Assembly (NCBI RefSeq): GCF_014205675.1
Contig: NZ_JACIIX010000008.1
Location: 62,001-126,000 of the forward strand
From: Novispirillum itersonii
GTDB taxonomy: Bacteria > Pseudomonadota > Alphaproteobacteria > Rhodospirillales > Rhodospirillaceae
Length of the DNA stretch: 64,000 bases
Direction: 5' to 3'
Shown here one piece after another: positions 34,628 through 45,868 of the stretch. Made by a program: the position numbers and the translations under genes. How positions within the stretch are numbered: the stretch's first letter is position 1; the number at the start of each line of letters is the position of its first letter. The notes under the pieces are model-generated. The model ran no database searches. It had not been told where the DNA came from and was given only the letters and a program-made list of their open reading frames with translations.

Positions 34628-35473
34628 TCAGCGCAGGGCGGCGGCGTGGTGTTTCAGGTGGTCGTCGATGAAGGAGGCGATGAAGTAATAGCTGTGGTCA
34701 TAGCCCGGCTGCATCCGCAGGGTCAGCGGATAACCGGCAGCCTCAGCGGCCTGCGTCAGCAGATGCGGCTTCAGCTGGGTGATCAGGAAGCTGTCGGCGT
34801 CGCCCTGATCGACCAGCAGCGGCAGTTTTTCCGTCGCCGACTGGATCAGCGCGGCGGAGTCCCAGTCTTTCCAGCCGGAGCGGTCGGCCCCCAGCAGGTG
34901 CCCCAGGGCCTTCTCGCCCCACGGGCAGCTCAGCGGGCTGGCAATCGGGGCGAAGGCTGAGACCGAGGCGTAGCGCCCGGGATTGCGCAGGGCGCAGACA
35001 ATGGCGCCGTGGCCGCCCATGGAATGGCCGGAAATCCCCCGGCGGTCGGTGACGGGGAAGGTGGCCTCAATCAGGTCCGGCAGTTCGCGGGTGACATAGT
35101 CGTGCATCCGGTAATGCCGGGCCCATGGCTCCTGCGTGGCATCAACGTAAAATCCGGCCCCATGGCCGAAGTCCCAGTGCTTTTCCGGGTCGGCGGGCAC
35201 ATGGTCGCCGCGCGGGCTGGTGTCGGGGCAGACGATGGTAATCCCCAGTTCCGCCGCCAGTTTCTGCGCCCCGGCCTTCTGCATGAAGTTTTCGTCGGTG
35301 CAGGTCAGGCCGGACAGCCAGTACAGCACCGGCACCCTGCCAGTTTCTGCCTGTGGTGGCAGGAAGACGGCGAACACCATGTCGCAGCCAAGGGTGCGGG
35401 AGGTGTGGCGATACCGTTTATGCCAGCCGCCGAAGCTGCGGTTGGTGGAAACGATGGTCAGGTCAGCGGTCAT
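34628..35473 (-). CDS. fghA: S-formylglutathione hydrolase
   Basis: 281 residues, the usual length. It shows the esterase-D features YWLSGLTCTDENFMQKAG (about 50), the nucleophile in SGHSMGGHGAI (Ser about 147) and the C-terminal His in GYDHSYYFIASFIDDHL. It hydrolyses S-formylglutathione to formate and glutathione, completing glutathione-dependent formaldehyde oxidation. It lies 77 bp downstream of frmA, with a strong hairpin between them. Confidence 0.96.
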   Translation of the reverse strand: MTADLTIVSTNRSFGGWHKRYRHTSRTLGCDMVFAVFLPPQAETGRVPVLYWLSGLTCTDENFMQKAGAQKLAAELGITIVCPDTSPRGDHVPADPEKHWDFGHGAGFYVDATQEPWARHYRMHDYVTRELPDLIEATFPVTDRRGISGHSMGGHGAIVCALRNPGRYASVSAFAPIASPLSCPWGEKALGHLLGADRSGWKDWDSAALIQSATEKLPLLVDQGDADSFLITQLKPHLLTQAAEAAGYPLTLRMQPGYDHSYYFIASFIDDHLKHHAAALR

Positions 35474-35504
35474 GCCGGGCGGGCTCCGTCAGAAGGAGAA
35501 CAGG

Positions 35505-35545
35505 ACAACGCCGCCGCCCCGGGGGGGGCAGGGCGGCGGCGTTGT
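35505..35545 (-). terminator. Strong intercistronic hairpin between frmA and fghA
   Basis: ACAACGCCGCCGCC and GGCGGCGGCGTTGT form a perfect 14-bp stem. With no T-run, it may stabilise the upstream mRNA or reduce expression of fghA relative to frmA rather than end transcription. Confidence 0.55.
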
Positions 35546-35550
35546 GGTCA

Positions 35551-36690
<1,140 letters not shown>

Positions 36691-36776
36691 TCATGCAGAG
36701 TAACAAAGGGGACTGGATTGGATAATCCGGTGATTTGTGCAAGGATTGTTGCAAATAGGGGATAATCGGATGCCCC

Positions 36777-37170
36777 CGCCCGGCGTGTGAGGGGCAGATA
36801 ACGGAAGCCCGGCGAGCAGGGCTGACTGGGCCATTGAGGCCCCGCGCGACCATTCGCGCGTAAGCCAAGGGCGCGGACGCGCCCGCCCGGCGTCTGAGGG
36901 GGAGATAACGGAAGCCCGGCGAGCAGGGCTGACTGGGCCATTGAGGCCCCGCGCGACCATTCGCGCGTAAGCCAAGGGCGCGGACGCGCCCGCCCGGTGT
37001 CCGAGGGGGAGATAACGGAAGCCCGGCGAGCCGGGCTGACTGGGCCATTGAGGCCCCGCGCGACCATTCGCGCGTAAGCCAAGGGGGCGGATGCCCCCGC
37101 CCGGCGTGTGAGGGGGCAGAGAAAAGGCCCTGAAAAGGGCCGGGCGGATGCCCCCGCCCGGCGTTTGAGG
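36777..37170. repeat. Array of 107-bp hairpin-rich repeats (three full copies, two partial heads)
   Basis: Full copies begin at 36777, 36884 and 36991 with an exact 107-bp period; the head CGCCCGGCGT-TGAG recurs at 37098 and 37155. Each unit can fold into four consecutive hairpins. In copy 1 these are AGCCC/GGGCT (36806-36823), GGGCC/GGCCC (36828-36842), CGCGCGA/TCGCGCG (36843-36860) and GGGCGCG/CGCGCCC (36869-36884). In copy 3 the first stem is perfect, AGCCCGGC/GCCGGGCT. The fourth stem becomes GGGGGC/GCCCCC (37083-37098), which swaps a C-G pair for G-C. It fills most of the 517-bp gap between divergent frmA and lysR and holds no credible gene. Confidence 0.9.
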
Positions 37171-37180
37171 GAATGCAAAA

Positions 37181-38077
37181 ATGAGCGGTTGGGATGGTCT
37201 GGAGGAATTTCTGGCGGTTGCCGAAACCGGCGGCTTTACCAAAGCGGCGGAGCGGCTGCGGCTGTCGCCGTCACAGGTCAGCCGGGCGGTGGCGCAGCTG
37301 GAGGAACGGCTTCAGGCCCGTCTGTTCTTCCGCACCACCCGCAGGGTGGCGCTGACCGAAACCGGCCAGATTTTGCTGACGCATTGCCAGCGGTTGCAGG
37401 AAGAACGGGAGGAGGCGTTTCAGGCGATCGGTGATGTGCAGCAGGGCAGCCCGAAAGGGGTGCTGCGGATCACCTGCTCGGTGGCCTATGGCGAGCAGTT
37501 TGTGATGCCGTTGCTGAATGACTTTCTGGAGCAGCATCCGCAGGTGCATCTGGATATGGAGCTGACCAACCGGACGGTGGATCTGGTGCATGAACGGTTT
37601 GATCTGGCAATCCGGCTGGGGCGGCTGGGGGATTCGGCGATGGTGGCGCGGCAGATCGCGCCACGCCGGATGTTTCTGGTGGCGGCCCCGGCCTATCTGG
37701 AACAGCGTGGCACCCCGCACAGCCTGTCGGAACTGGCCGGGCACCGCTGCCTGATCGGCACCAGCGAGACCTGGGTGTTCAGCAATAACGGGGCGGACTG
37801 GCTGTTCCGCCCCCGCCAGCACTGGCGCTGCAACAGCGGTCATGCCGTGCTGGATGCCACCCTGCGCGGCTTCGGGCTGGCGCAGTTGCCGGATTATTAC
37901 GTGCGGGATCCCCTGCGCAGCGGGCGGCTGGTCCCGTTGCTGCCGGATCATCAGCCGCCGGGGCATGGGGTGTGGGCGCTGTATCCGCAGCGCCGCTATC
38001 TGTCCAGCAAGGTGCGGCTGGTGGTGGACCACCTGCGCGCCGGTCTGGCACGTTGCCCGGAATATCAGGAGGACTGA
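37181..38077 (+). CDS. LysR family transcriptional regulator
   Basis: 298 residues. The N-terminal winged helix (about 1-60) has LEEFLAVAETGGFTKAAERLRLSPSQVSRAV and the wing ARLFFRTTRRVALTETG. The C-terminal co-inducer domain (about 90-290) resembles the CrgA/AaeR group (LDMELTNRTVDLVHERFDLAIRLG). It is divergent from frmA across the repeat array and convergent with an MFS transporter gene. Either neighbour may be a target, but no LysR box (T-N11-A) was assigned. Effector unknown. Confidence 0.93.
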   Translation: MSGWDGLEEFLAVAETGGFTKAAERLRLSPSQVSRAVAQLEERLQARLFFRTTRRVALTETGQILLTHCQRLQEEREEAFQAIGDVQQGSPKGVLRITCSVAYGEQFVMPLLNDFLEQHPQVHLDMELTNRTVDLVHERFDLAIRLGRLGDSAMVARQIAPRRMFLVAAPAYLEQRGTPHSLSELAGHRCLIGTSETWVFSNNGADWLFRPRQHWRCNSGHAVLDATLRGFGLAQLPDYYVRDPLRSGRLVPLLPDHQPPGHGVWALYPQRRYLSSKVRLVVDHLRAGLARCPEYQED

Positions 38078-38078
38078 G

Positions 38079-38121
38079 GGCCAGACCGGGCGGGGCAGGG
38101 TGGCCTCCGCCCGGTCTGGCC
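38079..38121. terminator. Bidirectional terminator between convergent lysR and MFS genes
   Basis: GGCCAGACCGGGCGG and CCGCCCGGTCTGGCC form a perfect 15-bp stem with a 13-nt loop, starting two bases after the lysR stop and ending 16 bases before the MFS stop. Confidence 0.75.
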
Positions 38122-38136
38122 GGAAACAGGGCCGGA

Positions 38137-39393
38137 TCAGTGTTTGACCGTGACCGCGTTCAGGTCATCGACCTTGCGCAGATCGGGGAACATCCACGCC
38201 CACAGGCCGACCACGGCAATGGTGCCGATGCCGCCGATCACCACCGACGGGACCAGCCCGAAGAAGGCGGCCATCACGCCGGATTCAAACTCGCCGAGTT
38301 CGTTGGACGCACCGATGAACAGCAGATTGACGGCGCTGACCCGGCCTCGCATTTCGTCCGGCGTGGCCAGCTGGATCAGGGTGCCGCGCACGTACATGCT
38401 GACCATGTCGGTGGCGCCCATCACAAACAGGGCGGCCATCGACAGGATCAGGTTTTCCGACAGGCCGAAGACGATGGTGCCGACACCAAACCCGGCAACG
38501 GACAGGAACATGATGGCCCCGGCGTTACGGCGCAGCGGGCGCTTGGCCAGCCACAGGCCGGTCAGCACCGCGCCGACGGCGGGGGCGGAGCGCAGCAGCC
38601 CCAGCCCGGTCGGTCCGGCATGCAGGATATCCTGCGCATAGGCGGGCATCATCGCCACCGCGCCACCGAGCAGAACGGCGAACAGATCAAGGGAGATCGC
38701 CCCCAGCACCACCGGCTGGTTGCGCACATAGCGGATCCCGGCGGTCAGGCGCGACAGGGCCGATCCGGTGCTGGCCGAGGCCGCCGGGGCTGCCTGTTTG
38801 GTCAGGGTGCGGATGAACATCATCGCCACCCCGGTGACGGCGAAGCCGACCATGCAGGCGGTGTAGGCAAAGGCCGCCCCGAACGCCACCAGCGCGCCAC
38901 CGGCGGCCGGGCCGACGATCACCGCGGTCTGGAACGCCGAGGTGTTGAGGGCAACCGCCCGGCTGAGGGCGTCCCGTGGCACCAGCAGCGGCAGGAACGA
39001 TTGCCCGGCCGGACCGGCGAAGGCCCGGCTGACCCCGAACACCGCCAGCAGGGCGTAATAGGCCCCGACATCCTGAATGCCTTCCAGTGTCAGGAACAGG
39101 AAGCCGCCCGCCACCGCCGCCTGCAAGGCCGAGGTGGCAAGAATGATGAAGCGGCGGTTGACCATGTCGGCAATCTGTCCGGCAGGCAGGGTCAGCAGCA
39201 CCATCGGCAGGAACTGGGCCAGACCGACATAGCCGAGGGCCAGCGGGTCGCGGGTGATCTCATACACATGCCAGCCGACGGCGACCGACAGGATCATGGT
39301 GCCGAGAACGCCGAAGAAGCGGGCGCTGAGGAACAGGGGAAAGTTGTGGCGGGGCAGGGGGGAGTGCGGTTGAGAGTCTGGGGCCGGTGTCAT
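38137..39393 (-). CDS. MFS transporter (MFS_3 / enterobactin-exporter-like)
   Basis: 418 residues from ATG 39393; an upstream in-frame ATG at 39489 would add 32 residues unlike the family. Around twelve membrane helices are visible, opening with FPLFLSARFFGVLGTMILSV and VGWHVYEITRDPLALGYVGL, the pattern of MFS_3 exporters such as EntS. The A-like loop reads AGQIADMVNRR. It is an inner membrane proton-coupled exporter. It is convergent with the LysR gene, and the substrate is unknown. Confidence 0.9.
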   Translation of the reverse strand: MTPAPDSQPHSPLPRHNFPLFLSARFFGVLGTMILSVAVGWHVYEITRDPLALGYVGLAQFLPMVLLTLPAGQIADMVNRRFIILATSALQAAVAGGFLFLTLEGIQDVGAYYALLAVFGVSRAFAGPAGQSFLPLLVPRDALSRAVALNTSAFQTAVIVGPAAGGALVAFGAAFAYTACMVGFAVTGVAMMFIRTLTKQAAPAASASTGSALSRLTAGIRYVRNQPVVLGAISLDLFAVLLGGAVAMMPAYAQDILHAGPTGLGLLRSAPAVGAVLTGLWLAKRPLRRNAGAIMFLSVAGFGVGTIVFGLSENLILSMAALFVMGATDMVSMYVRGTLIQLATPDEMRGRVSAVNLLFIGASNELGEFESGVMAAFFGLVPSVVIGGIGTIAVVGLWAWMFPDLRKVDDLNAVTVKH

Positions 39394-39625
39394 GATGAAG
39401 TGGGGAGTCCTGACAGGCTGAAATAAAGCCGGGATAAATCCGGCATAAAGGGAAAACATCTGACGGCAGTGCCGCAGCGCTGGCAACACCAGATTTTACG
39501 AGGGGTTAGGGTGAGTTTATCTGGGGCTGTACAGGCTGGCGGCTTTGCTGGCCTGTGTTCCCGGGTCTGCGTCCGGCGCAACCCAGACCAGCGCCCGGCG
39601 CGCAGGGATGTCGTGGTTCTGTTGC

Positions 39626-39653
39626 TTGGCATACGGCTGTTTCTGTGTATGAT
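39626..39653 (+). promoter_or_regulatory. Sigma-70-type promoter of guaB
   Basis: TTGGCA and TATGAT are spaced by 16 bp, giving a start near 39660 and a leader of about 135 nt before guaB. The rest of the 400-bp gap (39394-39793) contains no convincing gene and no riboswitch that I recognise. Confidence 0.55.
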
Positions 39654-39694
39654 GGCGCGCACCTTAGAGTCTGGCCCCGTCGCCGGACCTATAG

Positions 39695-41257
<1,563 letters not shown>

Positions 41258-41299
41258 CGCCGGTTCCCGCCCGGCCTTCCGCCGGGTGAATCTGACAGG

Positions 41300-41362
41300 C
41301 CACAGGGCTTGCCTCCGTACCGGTTCGCCTGTACAGGGGGCAGGCCCTGTGGTTTGATTTTT
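41300..41362 (+). terminator. Terminator of guaB
   Basis: CCACAGGGC and GCCCTGTGG close a long imperfect stem, with further inner pairing TGCC/GGCA and TAC/GTA. It is followed by TTTGATTTTTG. Confidence 0.8.
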
Positions 41363-41405
41363 GTTCTCCTGTATTTTTGTCCTCCCGTAATGTCAGAGAC
41401 CGCAC

Positions 41406-42785
41406 GTGACTCCTGCCGCCCGCCTGCAAGCCGCCCTTGATCTTCTGGAAACCATTGCCCTGTCGCCGCGCCCGGCCGACGGGGTGGCGTCGGAGTTTTT
41501 CCGCTCCCGGCGCTTTATCGGGTCGAAGGACCGGCGGGAGATCGCCGACCGGGTGTGGATCATGCTGCGCAACTGGGCGCGGGCGGGCTGGCAGGTGCGC
41601 CATGCTGCCCTGTCCACCTGGCCGGTGGGAGATGTGCCGGAATGGGCCGATGTCACCCCGCGTCAGCGCCTGCTGGCCGATCTGGTGCAGCGGGAAAAGG
41701 TGACGCTGGAAGAGCTGGAAAGCCTGTTCAACGGCGAAAAGTTCGGCCCGGCCCGCCTGCGGGAACGGGAACGGTCGCTGATCCGGGCCCTGAAATCCAA
41801 CCGTGTCGCCAAGGCCGATCTGCCGGACTGGGTGGCGGGGGAAATGCCGGGCTGGATTATTCCGCGCCTGCGCACCGTCTATCAGGACCGGTTGCCGGAG
41901 GTGCTGGACGCCCTGACCGTCGAAGCGGCGGTGGATCTGCGGGTCAACACCCTGAAGGCTGATCTGGAGACCGTGGTCGACCGTCTGGCCGAGGAGGAGG
42001 TCGATGTCGGCCCCGGTACGTGGTCGCCGCTGGCGCTGCGGCTGATCGGCCGGGCCAATCTGCCCGCCACCGCCGCCTTCCGCGATGGTCTGGTTGAGGT
42101 GCAGGACGAAGGGTCCCAGCTTCTTGCCCTGCTGACCGATGCCCATCCGGGGCAGTCGGTGGTGGATTTCTGCGCCGGGGCCGGGGGCAAGACCCTTGCG
42201 ATTGCCGCCACCATGCAGAACAAGGGCCGTCTGGTCGCCTGTGATGTGTCGGCCGGGCGTCTGGAGCGGTCCGCCGTCCGCCTGAAGCGGGCGGGCGTGC
42301 ATAACGTCACCCGCCATCTGCTGGAAGGCGAACGGGATAAGTGGGTCAAGCGCTCCGCCGGGAAGTATGACCGGGTGCTGATTGATGCCCCCTGTTCCGG
42401 CACCGGCACCTGGCGTCGTAACCCGGATGCCAAGTGGCGTCTGCGGGATCAGGATGTGCGGGAACTGGTGGTCAAGCAGGCCTCGATCCTCTCCAGCGCT
42501 GCCCGTCTGGCGGCGGTCGGTGGCCGGGTGATCTACGCCACCTGCTCCCTGCTGCCGGAAGAGAATGAGCGGCAGGTCGATGCCTTCCTTGCCGCCAACT
42601 CCGGCTTCCGGCTGCTGCCGGTGGCGGAAGTGTGGGCGCAGGTGTTCGGCCCGGACCGTCCGTGCCCGGTGGATGGGCCGATGCTGCGCCTTGATCCGGC
42701 CGCCCATGGCACCGATGGTTTCTTCGCCGCCATTCTGGAGCGGGTCGGGGATGCGGCAGCGGGTGAGGCTGTGGCTGAAGACTGA
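41406..42785 (+). CDS. RsmB/NOP family RNA (cytosine-5)-methyltransferase
   Basis: 459 residues with a GTG start. The C-terminal half is a SAM-dependent methyltransferase: DFCAGAGGKTLAIA (SAM loop, about 257), VACDVSAGRLERS, then the two cysteine motifs VLIDAPCSGTGTWRRNPD (about 327) and IYATCSLLPEENE (about 377). These define the RsmB/NOP2/Sun group that methylates C5 of cytosine in rRNA. The N-terminal 170 residues are the RNA-recognition part. Whether it targets the RsmB site (m5C967) or another cannot be told. It follows guaB after a terminator. Confidence 0.92.
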   Translation: MTPAARLQAALDLLETIALSPRPADGVASEFFRSRRFIGSKDRREIADRVWIMLRNWARAGWQVRHAALSTWPVGDVPEWADVTPRQRLLADLVQREKVTLEELESLFNGEKFGPARLRERERSLIRALKSNRVAKADLPDWVAGEMPGWIIPRLRTVYQDRLPEVLDALTVEAAVDLRVNTLKADLETVVDRLAEEEVDVGPGTWSPLALRLIGRANLPATAAFRDGLVEVQDEGSQLLALLTDAHPGQSVVDFCAGAGGKTLAIAATMQNKGRLVACDVSAGRLERSAVRLKRAGVHNVTRHLLEGERDKWVKRSAGKYDRVLIDAPCSGTGTWRRNPDAKWRLRDQDVRELVVKQASILSSAARLAAVGGRVIYATCSLLPEENERQVDAFLAANSGFRLLPVAEVWAQVFGPDRPCPVDGPMLRLDPAAHGTDGFFAAILERVGDAAAGEAVAED

Positions 42786-42825
42786 TACCGGCTGCCTGTG
42801 CTCTGCAAAGGCCGTTAAACAGAAA

Positions 42826-42857
42826 AGCCCGCGATCCTTGAGGAAAGGACGCGGGCT
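42826..42857. terminator. Bidirectional terminator between convergent genes
   Basis: AGCCCGCG and CGCGGGCT form an 8-bp stem with a 16-nt loop. It is followed by CTTTCTT on the plus strand and TTTTCTG on the minus strand, so it serves both the methyltransferase and the reductase gene. Confidence 0.8.
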
Positions 42858-42878
42858 CTTTCTTGTCAGGTGGGATGT

Positions 42879-44201
42879 TTACCCCGCCGCCACCGCCAGC
42901 ATTTCGGGGATGGAGGTCAGCTTTTCACGCGGTTTGCCGTCGCTGGCCCGGGCCTGTTCGGCGGCATTGATTTTCTGCCAGCCATCGAAATCGACGCGGG
43001 CGGCGGCGCGGGTGGCCAGCAGGGCATCCAGTCCGTCCGGGCCGGTTTTGCCGCCGGAACAGGTGTCCAGCCATGCCAGCACCTGATCGGCGACGGCGAT
43101 GGAGTCGCTGCGGTTGGACGGAATCACCCCGGACGGGCCGCGTTTGGCCCAGCCGACAGTGAAGATGCCGGGGGCGACGCTGCCATCCGTATTGGCGATG
43201 ATGCCTCTGCGGTCGTCCAGTGGCACACCGTCGATGGTGGCGCTGCGGTAGCCGATGGCGCTGATGATGGTTTCAACCGCCAGATCGAAGGTCTCTCCGG
43301 TCGGTTCGGCCTGACCGTTAACCAGCCGGGTCCGTTCCAGCCGCAGCCCGGAGACTGCGCCGTCAACCCCGAGGATCTCTTTCGGAGCGGCACAGAACAG
43401 CAGATGCACCCGCACCGGTTTGTCCTGATCGGCGGTGACGAATCCGGTCAGGATCTCCAGGTTCTTTTCCTTGACCTTCTGGTCCTTGGGGTCAGCCACG
43501 GCTTCGGCGGTGACACCGGCGAGGACGGTGGGATCAATCACCGGACAGGCGCGGTTGAGATGGCCGAGTTCCCCCAGTTCCGGCGGGGTGAAGCTGGCTT
43601 CCAGCGGTCCCCGGCGGCCGATGATGTAGAGATCGGTGATCGGGGCGGCCTCGATGGCATCCTGTGCATGGGCGCACAGGTCGGCCCCGGTCATCTCCGC
43701 CCGGGTCTTGGCGAGGATGCGGGCGACATCCAGCGCCACGTTGCCGTTGCCGATCACGGCGATGCCCCGGCCAAGGCGCGGGGCCAGCGTGGCGTGATCG
43801 GGATGGCCGTTGTACCAGCCGACGAAGGCGGCGGAGCCGTAGACCCCGGCCAGATCCTGCCCGGGAATGCCGAGGGGACGGTCCAGCGGGGCACCGGTGG
43901 CGTAAATCACCGCGTCGTACAGGTCGGCCAGTTCGGCGGCGGAAACATCCTTCCCGACGCTGATATTGCCAAGGAAGCGCTGGCTGCCCTTGGCAAAACC
44001 GCGTTCAAACTGGCGGACGATGTTCTTGGTGCCCTGATGGTCAGGGGCAACCCCGGCGCGGACCAGCCCGAACGGGGTCGGCAGGCGGTCAATCACATCA
44101 ATCCGGCAGTCCGGACGTTTGCGGGCAATGTGGTCGGCGGCATACAGCCCGGACGGGCCGCTGCCGACCACGCACACCGCCAGCGGCGTGGTGTCGGTCA
44201 T
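42879..44201 (-). CDS. FAD-dependent ferredoxin/adrenodoxin-type NADP reductase
   Basis: 440 residues. The N-terminal FAD-binding motif is VVGSGPSGLYAADHIA, followed by PTPFGLVRAGVAPDHQGTKN, the signature of the adrenodoxin reductase (FprA) group. The NADP-binding glycines are VIGNGNVALDVARIL (about 147), and the C-terminal motif is AKRGPSGVIPSNR. It passes electrons from NADPH to a [2Fe-2S] ferredoxin that could drive a diiron or P450 oxygenase. It lies 73 bp downstream of the PaaX-like gene on the same strand, divergent from an orphan PaaA-like diiron gene, so it may supply its electrons. That pairing is an inference. Confidence 0.92.
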   Translation of the reverse strand: MTDTTPLAVCVVGSGPSGLYAADHIARKRPDCRIDVIDRLPTPFGLVRAGVAPDHQGTKNIVRQFERGFAKGSQRFLGNISVGKDVSAAELADLYDAVIYATGAPLDRPLGIPGQDLAGVYGSAAFVGWYNGHPDHATLAPRLGRGIAVIGNGNVALDVARILAKTRAEMTGADLCAHAQDAIEAAPITDLYIIGRRGPLEASFTPPELGELGHLNRACPVIDPTVLAGVTAEAVADPKDQKVKEKNLEILTGFVTADQDKPVRVHLLFCAAPKEILGVDGAVSGLRLERTRLVNGQAEPTGETFDLAVETIISAIGYRSATIDGVPLDDRRGIIANTDGSVAPGIFTVGWAKRGPSGVIPSNRSDSIAVADQVLAWLDTCSGGKTGPDGLDALLATRAAARVDFDGWQKINAAEQARASDGKPREKLTSIPEMLAVAAG

Positions 44202-44274
44202 GGGGATGTTTCCTCTTTGATGCTGTTTTTTGTGTTTTGTTGTATCGGGTCTCAGGGGGACGGAAAAACCGGGT

Positions 44275-45216
44275 TCAGGCGGCGGAGTCGATCAGCCCCC
44301 CGAAGCGGTCATAGAAATAGGTGGAGGCATCGGGCAGCGGGCCGTCGGCGGTTTCCAGCAGGCCGGTCAGGTGGCGCTCTGCCGGTTCCTGAATCAGCCG
44401 GTACAGGTTGCGGCACAGCAGGCGGGAGGCCGCACCCGGCCAGCCCGGCGGCAGCACTTCTTCCGGCAGCATCGGATCGCGCAGCAGAATGCGGCGGTAA
44501 TCGTGAATCAGCAGGGTGCGGATGACGAAACAGGCCTGCGGGTCCAGCGCATCCAGGGCTTCCAGCGTGCGGTACACCGGGCGGAAGCGGTCAAGGAAGC
44601 CATTATAGTCTGCCACCAGCTGATCCAGATCCCAGCAGGAGCGCACCAGCGCCTTCAGGCTGCCGGGGCTGGTCAGGCGGTCGGCGGAGGCCCGCAGCAG
44701 CACCACTTTCTCGGTGGCGTCCAGCTCAGCCAGCGTCAGGCGCAGGGCTTCCTCATCCGGGGACGGATGGGCCAGAACGGTGGGGGCCAGCGCCCCGAAG
44801 CCCTGCCACGACAGGTCGCGCTTCAGGGTATCGCGGGCGTCCTGATCCAGTTCTCCGGTGTTGGTGTGCACCAGCAGCCATTCGCCGTCCCACGGCTGTT
44901 GCGGGGCGGCATAGATGCGGCGGTGGGCGGCCTCAAACCGCTGCCGTCCGACATCGGTCAGGGCGTAATAACTGCGCCGCCCGATCTGGGTGGCTTCCAG
45001 CCACTGGTCCTTGGCCAGCCGGAACACGGCGGTCCGCACCATCCGTTCGCTCTGGCCGAAGGGCTCAACCAGACTGATCAGGCTGCCCAGCCATGTTGAC
45101 CCGCCGTGCACCAGAATGGCATCGCCGTAAATGGTCACGATCAGGGATTTGGCCCGCAGGGTGATGCTGCCAAGCAGGGTGTCGATCAGGTCGTCAAGGC
45201 GTTTGGATCGTGCCAT
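44275..45216 (-). CDS. PaaX-like transcriptional repressor
   Basis: 313 residues from ATG 45216 (CCTGAGGA upstream). The N-terminal winged helix region (about 1-90: SITLRAKSLIVTIYGD, FGQSERMVRTAVFRLAKDQWL, SYYALTDVGRQRFE) matches PaaX. The central Cas2-like part begins WDGEWLLV, and the C-terminal domain has SCWDLDQLVADYNGFLDRF and LIHDYRRILLRDPMLPEEVLPPGWPG split by short gaps, all PaaX hallmarks. PaaX represses phenylacetate genes and is released by phenylacetyl-CoA. Here it faces an orphan PaaA-like gene across a 652-bp gap rather than a full paa operon. Confidence 0.93.
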   Translation of the reverse strand: MARSKRLDDLIDTLLGSITLRAKSLIVTIYGDAILVHGGSTWLGSLISLVEPFGQSERMVRTAVFRLAKDQWLEATQIGRRSYYALTDVGRQRFEAAHRRIYAAPQQPWDGEWLLVHTNTGELDQDARDTLKRDLSWQGFGALAPTVLAHPSPDEEALRLTLAELDATEKVVLLRASADRLTSPGSLKALVRSCWDLDQLVADYNGFLDRFRPVYRTLEALDALDPQACFVIRTLLIHDYRRILLRDPMLPEEVLPPGWPGAASRLLCRNLYRLIQEPAERHLTGLLETADGPLPDASTYFYDRFGGLIDSAA

Positions 45217-45868
45217 TGGGTCCTCAGGAACGGGCCGGTCATCAGGCCGGGGCAAGGGGCGCCGCAGTCAGGTGCGGGGTCTGTCTCCCCCGGAAAGTTC
45301 CCGGTTCCGGCGCTGCCGTCAAGCAATTGGCGGGCCCGGTGCCGGGCGGCGAACTTTTGTTACGTCGCCCCGGTCCGCAATCGTTTTAAGTGTAGCATCA
45401 GATCCAGTCCTGTCTGTGGGGCGGGCTCAGGCCCCGGAAGCATCCTGATATTGCAACGCACACAGGTTTTGTGCGCTTTTCCGCTGATTCTCACGATTAT
45501 GATGATTCTAACCTATCGCGGCTTCTGGCTTCAGAAAGCGTTTGACAGGTCAAAACGTGTTACACTAATCTTCAATTCGACGGTAATTCTGTGTCACTTT
45601 TGATGCCGGGTCAAGATGCCCGTTCCGCCAGCCCCCGCCGAAGAGTCGGGATCGTCCGGCAGCGGGAGCCGGTAGCGGGAGAATGGGCCGGAACGTCATC
45701 AGTCAATAATGCCACCGGCCAAAAGGCCGGGGCGGTGCCCCCGGAAAACGGGCGGCGCAAAAGCCTCAAAGCGGATCCCGTCCGGGCAATGTCCGGCGGA
45801 TTCAGGAGTTGCCTCAGGGCCGGTGGCCCCGGGGGACGTCACAAAAAGGGATTTTAGGGAGAGTTCTG
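45217..45868. other. 652-bp intergenic region between paaX-like and PaaA-like genes
   Basis: No credible gene is seen. The middle (45450-45600) is AT-richer and holds two TGATTC direct repeats (45485 and 45503 region), the palindrome at 45541 and a weak promoter (TTGACA at 45542 with ACTAAT about 16 bp on). The following 300 nt would be an mRNA leader. It includes the perfect hairpin CCGGCC-AAAA-GGCCGG (45715-45730) and GC-rich structure up to the ribosome site AGGGAG at 45856. I recognise no riboswitch class. Confidence 0.5.
45541..45554. promoter_or_regulatory. Palindrome overlapping a -35 element, candidate PaaX-type operator
   Basis: TTTGAC-AG-GTCAAA is a perfect inverted repeat. It contains TTGACA, the likely -35 of the PaaA-like transcription unit, so a protein bound here would block polymerase. 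The divergent PaaX-like gene is the obvious candidate regulator, but the site does not match the E. coli PaaX consensus closely. Confidence 0.4.

Noticed and set aside
36777-37170. CRISPR array
   Set aside because: Repeats are contiguous without spacers, much longer than CRISPR repeats, and no cas genes are present.
45485-45510. TGATTC direct repeats as PaaX binding boxes
   Set aside because: They match only the TGATTC core of the E. coli PaaX consensus and not its palindromic flanks; too weak to annotate separately.
45754-45767. GGCGCAAAAGCCTC resembles part of the c-di-GMP-I riboswitch core
   Set aside because: The other conserved GEMM segments (the CACGCACAGGGCAAACC region and receptor) are not found nearby, so the match is probably chance.
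45591-45857. An 88-codon plus-strand frame in the gap before the PaaA-like gene
   Set aside because: No ribosome site, unusual composition rich in Gly/Arg, and it occupies the structured leader; not convincing as a gene.
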